From an uncultured Collinsella sp. (GTDB taxonomy: Bacteria > Actinomycetota > Coriobacteriia > Coriobacteriales > Coriobacteriaceae): a stretch of 13,972 bases of DNA. Positions within the stretch are counted from its first letter, which is position 1. Each line of letters begins with the position of its first letter. The stretch covers positions 1 to 13,972 of the forward strand of contig CABUUG010000037.1 of assembly GCA_902494605.1 (NCBI GenBank), written 5' to 3'. Position numbers and translations under genes: made by a program. This document shows, piece after piece, positions 1 to 7,138 of this stretch. Under the pieces are notes generated by a model. The model did no database searches, was not told the DNA's origin, and saw only the letters and a list, made by a program, of their open reading frames with translations.

Positions 1-278
1 CCCGCCAGCGCACCGCTATCGGCCGCCACCTGGGTGTCTCCGGCGCGTGACATGCTCCATATCGCCGCGGTCGACGAAAACAGCAGCGTAAGCACCACCA
101 GAATGACAACCGCAGAGGAGAGCGTGGTATAGGCACCGTCTTCGATAAACAAGTCGATACCGGCACGGCCCATAAAGCCGCCCCGCTTGCGGCGAGCGCC
201 TGGTCGACGGCGGGCCGCAAACCCTTGCGTCACCCGCAGCAGGCAGCGCCTAATCCCATGCAGCAATCCATGAATCAT
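1..278 (-). CDS. TadG-like pilus assembly protein (N-terminal part, runs off window)
   Basis: The frame opens at an ATG (278-276) preceded by GGAGGGAGATT, a good ribosome binding site, and stays open to the window edge (92 full codons). The start lies inside the 3' end of the TadE-like gene (29 nt overlap), so translation is probably coupled. The first ~45 residues are rich in Arg and Gly. A hydrophobic segment follows (about 53-75, TTLSSAVVILVVLTLLFSST), then QVAADSGALAG at about 83-93. That last stretch resembles the Q-x-AADAAALAG signature just after the membrane anchor of TadG/Tad-domain proteins. Family knowledge: these are minor pilus or surface-anchoring proteins of Tad systems. Met36 is an alternative start. 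The C-terminal domain, which would define the subtype, is not visible. Confidence 0.7.
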   Translation of the reverse strand, partial: MIHGLLHGIRRCLLRVTQGFAARRRPGARRKRGGFMGRAGIDLFIEDGAYTTLSSAVVILVVLTLLFSSTAAIWSMSRAGDTQVAADSGALA

Positions 279-762
279 AATCTCCCTCCAGCCATTCGGG
301 ACGCGATCGATACGAGACGTCGACCTTGAGCTCGACATAGCCGCCCTCACCCGCACTGCCCATGGCCTGCACAAATGCACCGATCACGGGCAGCGGCTTA
401 ACCTCGCCGGCAACAGACACGGACGAAACGCCGCCGGCACCGGCCCGCCCCAACTCGATATCCCACGACAGCGGTCCGCCGGCATGAAAAATCGAGACGT
501 TGGGCACCGCGGCAAGTCTGCGGCGAGTGAACTCCTTAAGGTCATCGTCGTCCTCCACCGTCGTCGTGGTCATGAGCCGCGCGGTCTCGGCGGCAGCGGA
601 CTCCATGACCGCACGCGTATAGAGCAGGCACACCGGCTGCAACGCGAGCAAGATAAGCGTCAAAAACGTCGGCAGCAAAAAGGCGGCCTCGACCGTAGAC
701 TGCGCCCGATCCTCGCACGCGATATCAATACAGAGCGATGTCCTTGGCACCCGTCGCGGCAT
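250..762 (-). CDS. TadE-like pseudopilin
   Basis: About 170 residues from the ATG at 762. Near the N-terminus is DRAQSTVEAAF (Glu about residue 25), followed by a hydrophobic helix (about 27-48) and then SAAAETARLM. This is the TadE layout: short basic leader, class III prepilin-type cleavage site with Glu at +5, one membrane helix and a small extracytoplasmic domain. Here an acidic run (VEDDDD) precedes the C-terminal domain. TadE proteins are minor pseudopilins processed by the prepilin peptidase. The start is uncertain. ATG 762 has no clear ribosome binding site and overlaps the upstream gene by 38 nt; GTG 750 and ATG 789 are also in frame, and AAGGA lies about 11 nt before an in-frame ATT at 729. 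The open frame further upstream belongs to the neighbouring genes. The TAG stop at 250 overlaps the next gene. Confidence 0.8.
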   Translation of the reverse strand: MPRRVPRTSLCIDIACEDRAQSTVEAAFLLPTFLTLILLALQPVCLLYTRAVMESAAAETARLMTTTTVEDDDDLKEFTRRRLAAVPNVSIFHAGGPLSWDIELGRAGAGGVSSVSVAGEVKPLPVIGAFVQAMGSAGEGGYVELKVDVSYRSRPEWLEGDYDSWIAAWD

Positions 763-943
763 CGATAACCGACGATGGGGCGACGCCATGAGACGCTGCC
801 CGCTCGACCAGTGCCGCCAAGCGCCCATCGGTGCCAGCGCGCCAAAGCCCCGCAATCGCCAGCACAATCGATAACAGCGCCACGGTGACGATGGCGTATT
901 CGACGGTCGACTGAGCAGATTCCTCACGCAGGACATTATGCAT
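725..943 (-). CDS. Small pilin-like protein of the Tad locus (72 aa)
   Basis: A 72-residue product beginning MHNVLREESAQSTVEYAIVT. The start ATG (943-941) lies one base after the TGA of the preceding gene and has an excellent ribosome binding site, AAAGGAGG, inside that gene's last codons. The leader REESA|QSTVEY matches the Flp pilin leader in this locus (REESA|QGTTEY), with Glu at +5 and Tyr at +6 of the predicted mature chain. A hydrophobic helix spans about residues 16-34. After it comes a short soluble tail (about 38 residues) unlike that of the main pilin. It is probably a minor pilin or pseudopilin arising from duplication of the pilin leader and helix. TadF or a second TadE-like subunit is an alternative label; I cannot choose from sequence alone. 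Confidence 0.75.
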   Translation of the reverse strand: MHNVLREESAQSTVEYAIVTVALLSIVLAIAGLWRAGTDGRLAALVERAASHGVAPSSVIDAATGAKDIALY

Positions 944-944
944 T

Positions 945-1508
945 TCACGACCCCTCCTTTGACTCCGTCGTTTGCGGAACCAGACGCACGGCACGCAGGC
1001 GGCACGAGGCATCGCCGGCATCCGCAGCAACCGTCACCATGTCGACCCAGCCTCGCCCATCGCGCACGATGGCGCCCCATACGTTGCCCTTAATATCGAG
1101 ATAGCCGCTCAGGGCGAGCTGAGCCGTGGGCACCTCGCGGTAGGCGCGCAACAGGTCTGCCGCCGCCTCGGTCATCGGTCGGTCCTCGGACCATGCGAGT
1201 CGAACCGCGATCGCGTTGTCTGCAGACGGCTCCGTCACGCTGGCGGCCCGCTTGTCGAGTGCCTGCAAAAAGGTCCGAGCCGTGACGGCGGCATTCTGAC
1301 CGCCCATATCTCCCGCGCCTTCCGCTTGTGACACCGCCGCCGAGCCCGATCCCAAATCGGCAGTAGCGCCCGGACGCTGCTGTCGCGCAACGCCCAGTCC
1401 CCAAAGCGTCACCGCTATTGCCACGAGCAAACAGGCGAGCACCAGCGGCGAACCAACAGGACGCCTGCCTCCTACAGGCTGTTGATGCCGTCTTTGATCG
1501 CGTTCCAT
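945..1508 (-). CDS. Unrecognised membrane-anchored protein in the Tad operon
   Basis: 187 residues from the ATG at 1508, overlapping the 3' end of the Flp pilin gene by 37 nt. The N-terminus is hydrophilic and basic (RRHQQ, GGRR), followed by one membrane helix (about 21-41). A Gly/Ala/Ser-rich linker (about 45-75) leads to a soluble domain of about 110 residues (from VTARTFLQALDKRA to RAVRLVPQT). That is the topology of a signal-anchored extracytoplasmic protein. I do not recognise the domain. Its position between pilin and pseudopilin genes, and the coupling on both sides, argue that it works with the pilus, perhaps as an assembly factor or minor component. This is inference from context. 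The start is soft: SD support for ATG 1508 is weak (GAAGAAC), while a GGAGG at the pilin stop has no well-spaced in-frame start. Confidence 0.65.
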   Translation of the reverse strand: MERDQRRHQQPVGGRRPVGSPLVLACLLVAIAVTLWGLGVARQQRPGATADLGSGSAAVSQAEGAGDMGGQNAAVTARTFLQALDKRAASVTEPSADNAIAVRLAWSEDRPMTEAAADLLRAYREVPTAQLALSGYLDIKGNVWGAIVRDGRGWVDMVTVAADAGDASCRLRAVRLVPQTTESKEGS

Positions 1509-1705
1509 AGTTCTTCGACTTTGCTCTTAAACGCGACGATGGCGATAATCGCGATCACTACGAGCACGCCGACCAAGATGGCGTATTCGGTAGTGCCCTG
1601 TGCGCTCTCCTCCCGCAACAGCGCCTTGGCACGCTGGCGAGCGCGGATTGTCCGGCAAAAAGCCCAGCTCCAAGCCTTGCCCGCAATGTCGGTCATCGTG
1701 TTCAT
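1472..1705 (-). CDS. flp: Flp-type major pilin prepilin
   Basis: 77 residues, ATG at 1705 with a strong ribosome binding site (GGGAGGAATAC). The leader is basic (RTIRARQRAKALLREESA), and the predicted cleavage falls before QGTTEYAILVG. Glu at +5 and Tyr at +6 are the hallmark of Flp/Tad pilins processed by a TadV-type peptidase. The mature chain would be about 42 residues: hydrophobic helix, then KSKVEELWNAIKDGINSL, a short amphipathic end typical of Flp pilins. The residue before the cleavage site is Ala rather than the usual Gly. It is the only candidate for the main shaft subunit in this window. It sits 10 nt downstream of tadC and overlaps the next gene. Confidence 0.9.
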   Translation of the reverse strand: MNTMTDIAGKAWSWAFCRTIRARQRAKALLREESAQGTTEYAILVGVLVVIAIIAIVAFKSKVEELWNAIKDGINSL

Positions 1706-1715
1706 GTATTCCTCC

Positions 1716-2357
1716 CTACATCATCCCGCCTGCTCCCAGCAGCGGGCCCAATATGGACAGAAGCAACGCCGGCAAGATAAGCGTGCCGGTGGGAATCAGC
1801 AACTTGACCGGTGCGCGCTCGATCTCGCGCTCGACTGCGGCGCGATGGGCCGCACGGATCTCGCGACTTTGAGCAGCCAACGTCTCGGCCAGCGGAGCGC
1901 CCAGGGCAAGCGCCTGCCCCACCGTGATGGCAAAGGTCTCGAGCGCCCTCACGTCCAAATCACGCGCGGCGGCCAACAGCTCGGCCTCGCGCGTCCCCAC
2001 GCCCACCTGCCACGCCATGCAAGCTCGTTCAAGACGGACGGCCAGCACCGACCGACGGTTGGCACAGAAAATCTCGAGCGCCGCGTCAAACGAAAGGCCG
2101 GCAGAAAGCCCCAGGCGCACCACGTCGATCATCTCGGACACCTCACCGAGCGACACCCGCGCCGGCCCGCCCGCCCCAATCGCGCCCTTCATTCGCGCGG
2201 TCAGGGCATCAATCACCGAGCAGCCCGCAGCAATGACCAGTACCGCCTCACGCTTGCACGTCTCTGCAATCTTGCGAGCATCCGCACGCTCCAAACCCGT
2301 CGCGGCAAATACGCTCAGGGCACACAGACAAGCCGCGACCCCGACCAGGGCGCTCAT
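1716..2357 (-). CDS. tadC: TadC, Tad pilus inner-membrane platform protein
   Basis: 213 residues. The start ATG (2357) forms an ATGA overlap with the tadB stop and follows GGTGGAG, so coupling is likely. An N-terminal membrane helix (about 2-20) precedes a cytoplasmic stretch. A type II secretion F (GspF-like) domain follows from about residue 72: EVSEMIDVVRLGLSAGLSFDAAL, then GQALALGAPLAETLAAQ (about 147-163), a basic stretch with EREIERAPVK, and a C-terminal hydrophobic hairpin (about 186-208). That order is the standard TadB/TadC fold. With TadB it forms the membrane platform on which TadA acts. The length is somewhat short for TadC families but the domain looks complete. Confidence 0.9.
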   Translation of the reverse strand: MSALVGVAACLCALSVFAATGLERADARKIAETCKREAVLVIAAGCSVIDALTARMKGAIGAGGPARVSLGEVSEMIDVVRLGLSAGLSFDAALEIFCANRRSVLAVRLERACMAWQVGVGTREAELLAAARDLDVRALETFAITVGQALALGAPLAETLAAQSREIRAAHRAAVEREIERAPVKLLIPTGTLILPALLLSILGPLLGAGGMM

Positions 2358-3280
2358 AACTCCACCCGCATAATGCGCCGGATAACTACCAGGGCAACGA
2401 CGTTGAGGGCAAGTCCCAGCACCACGGCGCCCGCACCAGCCGGCGTCGCAAGACCGCGGCGAAAGTCCGCCGAAAGCAAAGCCAGTACCGCGCACATGCC
2501 CGCCGGCATCGCCGCGACCATGTGTGCCGACATACGCGCCTGTGACGTCTTAACGTCCAGACGGCGTTTGAGCTCAATGCGCTCACCCACCATGCCCGAC
2601 GCCTCGGACAGCAAGCCGGCAAGCGGAGCCCCGGTACGCTGCGATACTTTGAGCGCCAAGGTGACAAGCGAAAGGCCGGGGGCATCGATGCGAACGAGTA
2701 GGTCATCAAGTGCGTCGGTCGCCGAGATACCGCAATCGATTGCCGCCGCCACCCGCAAAAACTCGGTATGCACCGGCTCTTGCGCATGGGCGCCCACAAA
2801 GCGCATGCCCTGTGCCAGCGAATGCCCCGAGGCAAGCGACATGGATAACGCTGTGAATGCCTCGGGCATGGCCTCTTCTACATCATGCTGTTCGCGTCGG
2901 CGATCGAAGGTGTCACGCACGGCACCCACGCCAAACGGCACCACCAGCCCCAAGACAAAGCCGATGGGCGACAACGACGCAACGGCCAGCAAAACGCTGC
3001 AGACACCGCTCGACAGCAGCAGAAATGCCAGACGAGCCGCGTTATCCTCAATAGCAAGCCCAAGGCGATCTGCGGGGATCAGCGACACCCACGAGCGGGC
3101 AATCTTTGTCAGCAGGTCGTTTTCCGCCAACTCACGCGGCAGCTTCTCCGCCATCGATTCGAGCGTCTGGCGCGCCAGCTCCGCCGGCGGCATCCGCGGC
3201 ACACGAGGCTCTGCCCCACACGCCGTCGCGACAGAAAGCCCCGCCAAACCCCCTACGACGAGGGGCATAGCGATCTCCAT
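2354..3280 (-). CDS. tadB: TadB, Tad pilus inner-membrane platform protein
   Basis: 308 residues. ATG 3280 is chosen over the in-frame ATG 3268 because a near-perfect AGGAGGTGGACGA sits directly before it. The gene overlaps the tadA end by 28 nt. Layout: N-terminal hydrophobic segment (about 5-21), amphipathic region, a pair of membrane helices (about 84-121), the F-domain core (about 133-265: EEAMPEAFTALSMSLASGHSL, then RTGAPLAGLLSEASGMVGERI) and C-terminal membrane helices (about 251-302). ALSMSLASGHSL...AL is the typical GspF/TadB signature. The product works with TadC as the membrane core of the pilus machine, driven by TadA. Confidence 0.92.
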   Translation of the reverse strand: MEIAMPLVVGGLAGLSVATACGAEPRVPRMPPAELARQTLESMAEKLPRELAENDLLTKIARSWVSLIPADRLGLAIEDNAARLAFLLLSSGVCSVLLAVASLSPIGFVLGLVVPFGVGAVRDTFDRRREQHDVEEAMPEAFTALSMSLASGHSLAQGMRFVGAHAQEPVHTEFLRVAAAIDCGISATDALDDLLVRIDAPGLSLVTLALKVSQRTGAPLAGLLSEASGMVGERIELKRRLDVKTSQARMSAHMVAAMPAGMCAVLALLSADFRRGLATPAGAGAVVLGLALNVVALVVIRRIMRVEL

Positions 3281-4581
3281 TCGTCCACCTCCTCTTGCGT
3301 GAGCGTTCCCGACCGTAAGCCCTCCGCAATAAACGGCGGCTCGCGGTCGAGCGTCCAGGTGCGCTCGGCGGCATCGAACGTCACGTAGCGCTCGAGCTCA
3401 ACACCGCCCGACGCGCCGCGGTGAACCCCCGAATATGAGGCCACAAAGCGCCTGCCATCTGCATGGCGCTCGGACATCACGATGCCGTCGAGCGCCATGG
3501 CGATCTGCTCTTCGATAAGCTCACTCGGCAAATCGATGCCGTAGCGCGCAAGCAGCGTCAGGCGAACCACGGTCTCCTGCTCGGTACCCGCATGGAGCGT
3601 GGTGAGCGAGCCGTCGTGGCCCGTGTTCATGGCCTGCAGCATGTCGCAGCACTCGGCACCGCGCACCTCGCCCACGACGATGCGGTCGGGGCGCATACGC
3701 AAAGCATTGGTCACCAGGTCGCGAATCGTCACCGCACCCTCGCCCTCGATTGACGCCTCACGCGCCTCCAGACGAACAACGTGTGGGTGATGTGCAAACT
3801 TGAGCTCGGCGGAATCCTCGATCGTCACGATGCGCTCGCCGGTGGAAATCTCGCACGACAGCGCGTTGAGCAGCGTGGTCTTGCCCGACCCCGTGCCTCC
3901 CGCAACCGCCAAGTCCTGCCGCAACGACACCGCGCACGACAGCAGCTGCGCATACCAAAGCGGCAGTGACCCCAACCCCACAAGCTCGTCCAACGAACAG
4001 ATACGGTCCGAGAACTTACGGATGGTGAGGATTGGTCCGTCGATCGCCACGGGTGGAATCACCGCGTTGACGCGATAACCCGTCTTGAGGCGAGCGTTGA
4101 CGATGGGGCTACGCTCGTCGACACGACGGCCAAGCGGCGAGATGATGCGGTCGATGAGCACGCGGATCTGCTCGTCGTCCTCAAACGCGTGCTCGATGGG
4201 ATGCAAAACGCCGCTGCGCTCAAAAAAGGCAGAGCGACAGCCGTTGATCATGATTTCGGTAACGGTGTCGTCCTCGATGAGCGGCTGCAGCGGTCCCAGG
4301 CCCACCACGTCATCTAGGATCTCGTCGACGATGATCTCACGCTCAGGCGTCGCCAAGTCGGTCGGCTCTTCCACGTTGAGTGCCGCTTCCACCGCCGGAC
4401 GTAGCTCAGAGCGGGCAAGGGCCGAATCGACGTAGGCGCTGATGCGCGCCACCTCGTCGTAGCCCATGCGGTCCATCACCGCACGCTTGGTGCGGCGTTT
4501 AACGGCACGGTGGCGTCCCGCATCAACGGGAGCAGCCGCGGCGGCCGCGCCAGCGGCTTTAATCCTCGTCTGCAGACTCAT
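3253..4581 (-). CDS. tadA: TadA, Tad pilus assembly/secretion ATPase
   Basis: 442 residues. The ATG (4581) overlaps the upstream stop as ATGA. All secretion-ATPase (VirB11/TadA, PF00437-type) boxes are intact: GLGPLQPLIEDDTVTEIMING in the N-domain (about 94-114), Walker A GGTGSGKT (228-235), Asp box RIVTIEDSAEL (250-260), Walker B RIVVGEVRGAE (300-310) and His box LTTLHAG (326-332). Family members are hexameric cytoplasmic ATPases that power polymerisation of Flp pilin. The first ~35 residues are an Ala-rich, basic extension (GAAAAAAPVDAGRHRAVKRR) before the conserved region. Length is normal for TadA. Confidence 0.96.
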   Translation of the reverse strand: MSLQTRIKAAGAAAAAAPVDAGRHRAVKRRTKRAVMDRMGYDEVARISAYVDSALARSELRPAVEAALNVEEPTDLATPEREIIVDEILDDVVGLGPLQPLIEDDTVTEIMINGCRSAFFERSGVLHPIEHAFEDDEQIRVLIDRIISPLGRRVDERSPIVNARLKTGYRVNAVIPPVAIDGPILTIRKFSDRICSLDELVGLGSLPLWYAQLLSCAVSLRQDLAVAGGTGSGKTTLLNALSCEISTGERIVTIEDSAELKFAHHPHVVRLEAREASIEGEGAVTIRDLVTNALRMRPDRIVVGEVRGAECCDMLQAMNTGHDGSLTTLHAGTEQETVVRLTLLARYGIDLPSELIEEQIAMALDGIVMSERHADGRRFVASYSGVHRGASGGVELERYVTFDAAERTWTLDREPPFIAEGLRSGTLTQEEVDEWRSLCPSS

Positions 4582-6227
4582 CGCGAATCACCCTCACGCG
4601 ACCAGGGAAGACGGATGCGCGGGCGCTCGGTGCGGGTCGCGCGGTCGGCGACCATATCGCTCCAGGAACCGACGGCGCAGCCCAGCTCCACGAGCATCTC
4701 GCGCGTGGCCTCGCGCACGCTGGTCGCAAAAGCGCTCGTCTGACCCACTGCCTCGTCGGCGCGACCGAATGCCATGAGCGCGGCCAAATCCTGACCGCCA
4801 TCGGCGATGCGGATCTTGGAGCTCAGTGCGCAGGCAATCTCGAAGCGCATGGCGACGTCCTCGTCGGCACCGCGCGCACCAAACCGGTTGAATACGGCGC
4901 TCATACGCGTGCGTGGCACGCCCACACGGCTCGCCAGCTCAATGACGCGCGAAGCGGATGTCGCGGACGATACCGCCGCATCGCCTACGACCAGGCAACG
5001 GTCGCTCGCCGCTACCGCGGCGGCCACGGCATCACCCCAAAAGACCGAGGTGTCGACAAAGACCACGTCGGATTCGCGGCGCAAAACATCGAGCAATAGC
5101 TCCACCGGAGGTGCCATGAGCTCGGCCTTCTCGGGGGCCGCGACAGGTCCCCAGAGCGTGACGCCCGGGGCGACGCGCATCGATGCGGCCACGATATCCG
5201 GCTCGGCAAGTGCGCCCGCCGCCGACGGCTCGATAAGCATCGCCATATCGTGCGGGGCATCGACACCCAGTAGATCGTATAGGTTTCCAAACATGAGGTC
5301 CAAGTCGAGCACAGCGGCACGCAAACCCAACAGCGACGCCGCATGCGCCATGGTGGCAACGATCGTCGACTTGCCGCAACCGCCCGATCCCGAAACGGCG
5401 CAGACGATCGGTGCCCGACGCGACGGAATCGAAGCGTCCGCCGACAGCGCGGGGGCTGACGGTGCAGGAACCGGCGACACGGACGCGGGCGATAACATCC
5501 CCGTCTCCCCCGCCGCGGTCACGCGCTGAGCCCAAGCCGGCATGGCAGGCTGCCCGGGCTGCGGTTCCGAAGCCAAAGACGCAGCGGCACACGCCTCGCC
5601 AGCCCCGGCAAAACCCTCGACCTCGTCGAGCTCATCGGCCAGGTTTACGCCGTGCACGTATCCCATATCCTCAGCCAGAACGTCATCGCCATACGGTACC
5701 GGCCCTCCAGCGTCATCGTATGCAAGGGGGTCCCGGGGGCGCCGACCATGCTCGGCTTCCGCTTTTCCATATTCATCAACACGCGGGCCTCTTGTAGCGC
5801 GAGGCGCCCCGGATTCCCTATCAACAAAAGCATCGGGCTCAATCGTCATGCGCCGATCGGAATCAACCGTTCCCTCGCCCGCGCGCCCGTTGCCGCACAA
5901 ACTGTGCGCAGCGATGACCTCGGTCGCCCCTGCGCGAAACAGCCCTTCGATATCCGACGGGTCGAGCGTCTCGATCAACACGACGACACGACTCACACGG
6001 CCCTCGGCCGTCAGGCGCGCAACGGTCTTCCGCACGTCTTCGGTATCGAACAGAGACGCCGCGATGATGGCGGCACCGCGGCGCGACGGAAACGCCCGCG
6101 CCATGGATACCAGCCCGTCCAGGTCGCCCACGCGAAGCACCTGCGCGCCCACATCGCGACCCTCGACTTCCTGCTGTAGCAGCCCGTAATCGCCGCACGC
6201 GCAGCACGCAAGCCAGATCGCCTTCAT
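4578..6227 (-). CDS. tadZ: TadZ/CpaE-like pilus localisation ATPase
   Basis: 549 residues from the ATG at 6227, which shares one base with the stop of the upstream gene (TGATG) and follows GGAGGCGACGAG. Residues ~1-110 form a receiver-like domain (MKAIWLACCACGDYGLLQQ, later VVVLIETLDPSDIEGLFRAGATEVIAA), as in CpaE/TadZ. A long acidic, Gly/Pro/Ala-rich linker (about 115-270) follows. The ParA/MinD-type ATPase domain begins at about 274 with VCAVSGSGGCGKSTIVAT; a VLDLDLMFGNLYDLLG segment and VVFVDTS (Walker B) follow. The P-loop reads SGSGGCGKST, so the signature lysine of the deviant Walker A (KGGxGK) is replaced by Ser. TadZ/CpaE proteins mark the site of pilus assembly at the membrane. The Ser substitution and the linker are the odd points. 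Confidence 0.88.
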   Translation of the reverse strand: MKAIWLACCACGDYGLLQQEVEGRDVGAQVLRVGDLDGLVSMARAFPSRRGAAIIAASLFDTEDVRKTVARLTAEGRVSRVVVLIETLDPSDIEGLFRAGATEVIAAHSLCGNGRAGEGTVDSDRRMTIEPDAFVDRESGAPRATRGPRVDEYGKAEAEHGRRPRDPLAYDDAGGPVPYGDDVLAEDMGYVHGVNLADELDEVEGFAGAGEACAAASLASEPQPGQPAMPAWAQRVTAAGETGMLSPASVSPVPAPSAPALSADASIPSRRAPIVCAVSGSGGCGKSTIVATMAHAASLLGLRAAVLDLDLMFGNLYDLLGVDAPHDMAMLIEPSAAGALAEPDIVAASMRVAPGVTLWGPVAAPEKAELMAPPVELLLDVLRRESDVVFVDTSVFWGDAVAAAVAASDRCLVVGDAAVSSATSASRVIELASRVGVPRTRMSAVFNRFGARGADEDVAMRFEIACALSSKIRIADGGQDLAALMAFGRADEAVGQTSAFATSVREATREMLVELGCAVGSWSDMVADRATRTERPRIRLPWSREGDSR

Positions 6228-6886
6228 CACTCGTCGCCTCCGCTCTTTTTGCCGCGCGCCGTGGCGGGAATCGTCAAGCTGACCGTTCCCTTTCCCGAGG
6301 CTCCCAGCAATTCCTTGACATCTTCGGGGTCTGCCGCCAGTGTCACCCACTCGATCTTGCCTTCACGCGTGGTGCCGGCATCTTCGCTGGTATCGATCAC
6401 GTACGCGCCGCACAAACGATCGGTCACGCCATCTTTTTGCACGTACACGTCCACATAACTGCCCACGCCCGTGGCACCACCGACCGAGTGCTCGGCATCG
6501 ACCGCCACCGAAACGGCAACCTTGCCTTTAGGCACCTCGAGCTTGTGGCTCTCGGCCTTGGTGTAGACATTGCAAATCACGGCGTTTTTAGGAATGCGCG
6601 AGGTCGTCACGTCACCGCGCACCTGACGCAGCTCGGTCGCCGCATCACGCGGCAGCAGACTCGCCAGCCATTCCTGAGTTATGACATTAGTCTCGTCGAG
6701 GGTCTCACCCGCATCGATATCGCGCGCCGCGACGCACACCTCAACGCGGTCGCCGCCGTATTTTGCCAAAGTCTCGGCCTGGGCCTGCTCGGCTTGCGAG
6801 CGGATCGACGAGCCGTAGACCATGCAGAGCGCCGCGGCAAGCACGCCCGCGACCAGACTGATGGCGATGCGCTTGCTCTTGTTCAC
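6227..6886 (-). CDS. CpaB/RcpC-like pilus assembly protein (SAF domain)
   Basis: 219 residues from the GTG at 6886, chosen because GAGAGGAGC lies just upstream and the product then starts MNKSKRIAISLVAG, directly into a membrane helix (about 5-25). A SAF domain follows (about 48-110: VEVCVAARDIDAGETLDETNV), then an RcpC-type beta domain (about 121-149: GKVAVSVAVDAEHSVGGATGVGSYVDVYV) and a C-terminal part with EWVTLAADPEDVKELLGAS. This is the CpaB/RcpC family, a periplasmic or extracytoplasmic factor of Tad machines. In diderms it acts with the secretin; in this lineage, with no secretin visible, the role is probably in the cell-wall zone. It appears to be the first gene of the operon. An in-frame ATG at 6970 gives an extension with no ribosome binding site support. 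Confidence 0.87.
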   Translation of the reverse strand: MNKSKRIAISLVAGVLAAALCMVYGSSIRSQAEQAQAETLAKYGGDRVEVCVAARDIDAGETLDETNVITQEWLASLLPRDAATELRQVRGDVTTSRIPKNAVICNVYTKAESHKLEVPKGKVAVSVAVDAEHSVGGATGVGSYVDVYVQKDGVTDRLCGAYVIDTSEDAGTTREGKIEWVTLAADPEDVKELLGASGKGTVSLTIPATARGKKSGGDE

Positions 6887-6972
6887 GGCCGCTCCTCTCA
6901 AGGTAGCACCGGGCAAATGCCCGTACCACCATTGTCTGGGCGACCAGGGCGCAAAGCGGCGCAATCGCAATC

Positions 6973-7047
6973 TTGGTTTTACGCGTCAAACCAATTGCTG
7001 ACCAAAAGCTGACCAGCCCGTCAAGCTCGTGGCAAGGTTTTGGTCAG
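6973..7047. promoter_or_regulatory. Candidate operator/leader region of the Tad operon
   Basis: The 200 bases between the tad operon start and the rsgA terminator hold no gene but are rich in symmetric elements. TTGGTTT (6973-6979) pairs with AAACCAA (6988-6994). CTGACCAAAA (6998-7007) pairs with TTTTGGTCAG (7038-7047) across 30 bases, and CTGACCAG (7009-7016) is a partial direct copy of the left arm. A further GACCAG lies at 6942-6947. The repeated GACCA/TGGTC half-sites would suit a dimeric regulator, or the arms could fold in the leader transcript. No minus-strand sigma-70 promoter is convincing: TTGACG occurs at 7024-7019 and 6989-6984, but without a good -10. Confidence 0.4.
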
Positions 7048-7086
7048 AACATCGGCAAAACGCATATTTCGAGACGCTTTGGCAGC

Positions 7087-7120
7087 AAAAAAGCCGCCTC
7101 CCAAGCAGTTGGGAGGCGGC
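7087..7120 (-). terminator. Rho-independent terminator of rsgA
   Basis: A perfect 12-bp GC-rich stem (7093-7104 with 7109-7120, loop of 4 bases) is followed, reading the minus strand, by six T (7092-7087). It lies 19 bases after the rsgA stop and separates that gene from the tad operon. Confidence 0.95.
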
Positions 7121-7138
7121 TGTCATAGGAAAAATCAA

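Noticed and set aside
1380..1450. Possible lipobox (VLAC) in the unrecognised Tad-locus protein
   Set aside because: The Cys lies at the start of the hydrophobic helix, not after it, so a signal anchor fits better than a lipoprotein.
1482..3302. 606-codon plus-strand frame across flp, tadC and tadB
   Set aside because: Antisense shadow of three recognised genes; Ser/Arg/Thr-rich product without domains.
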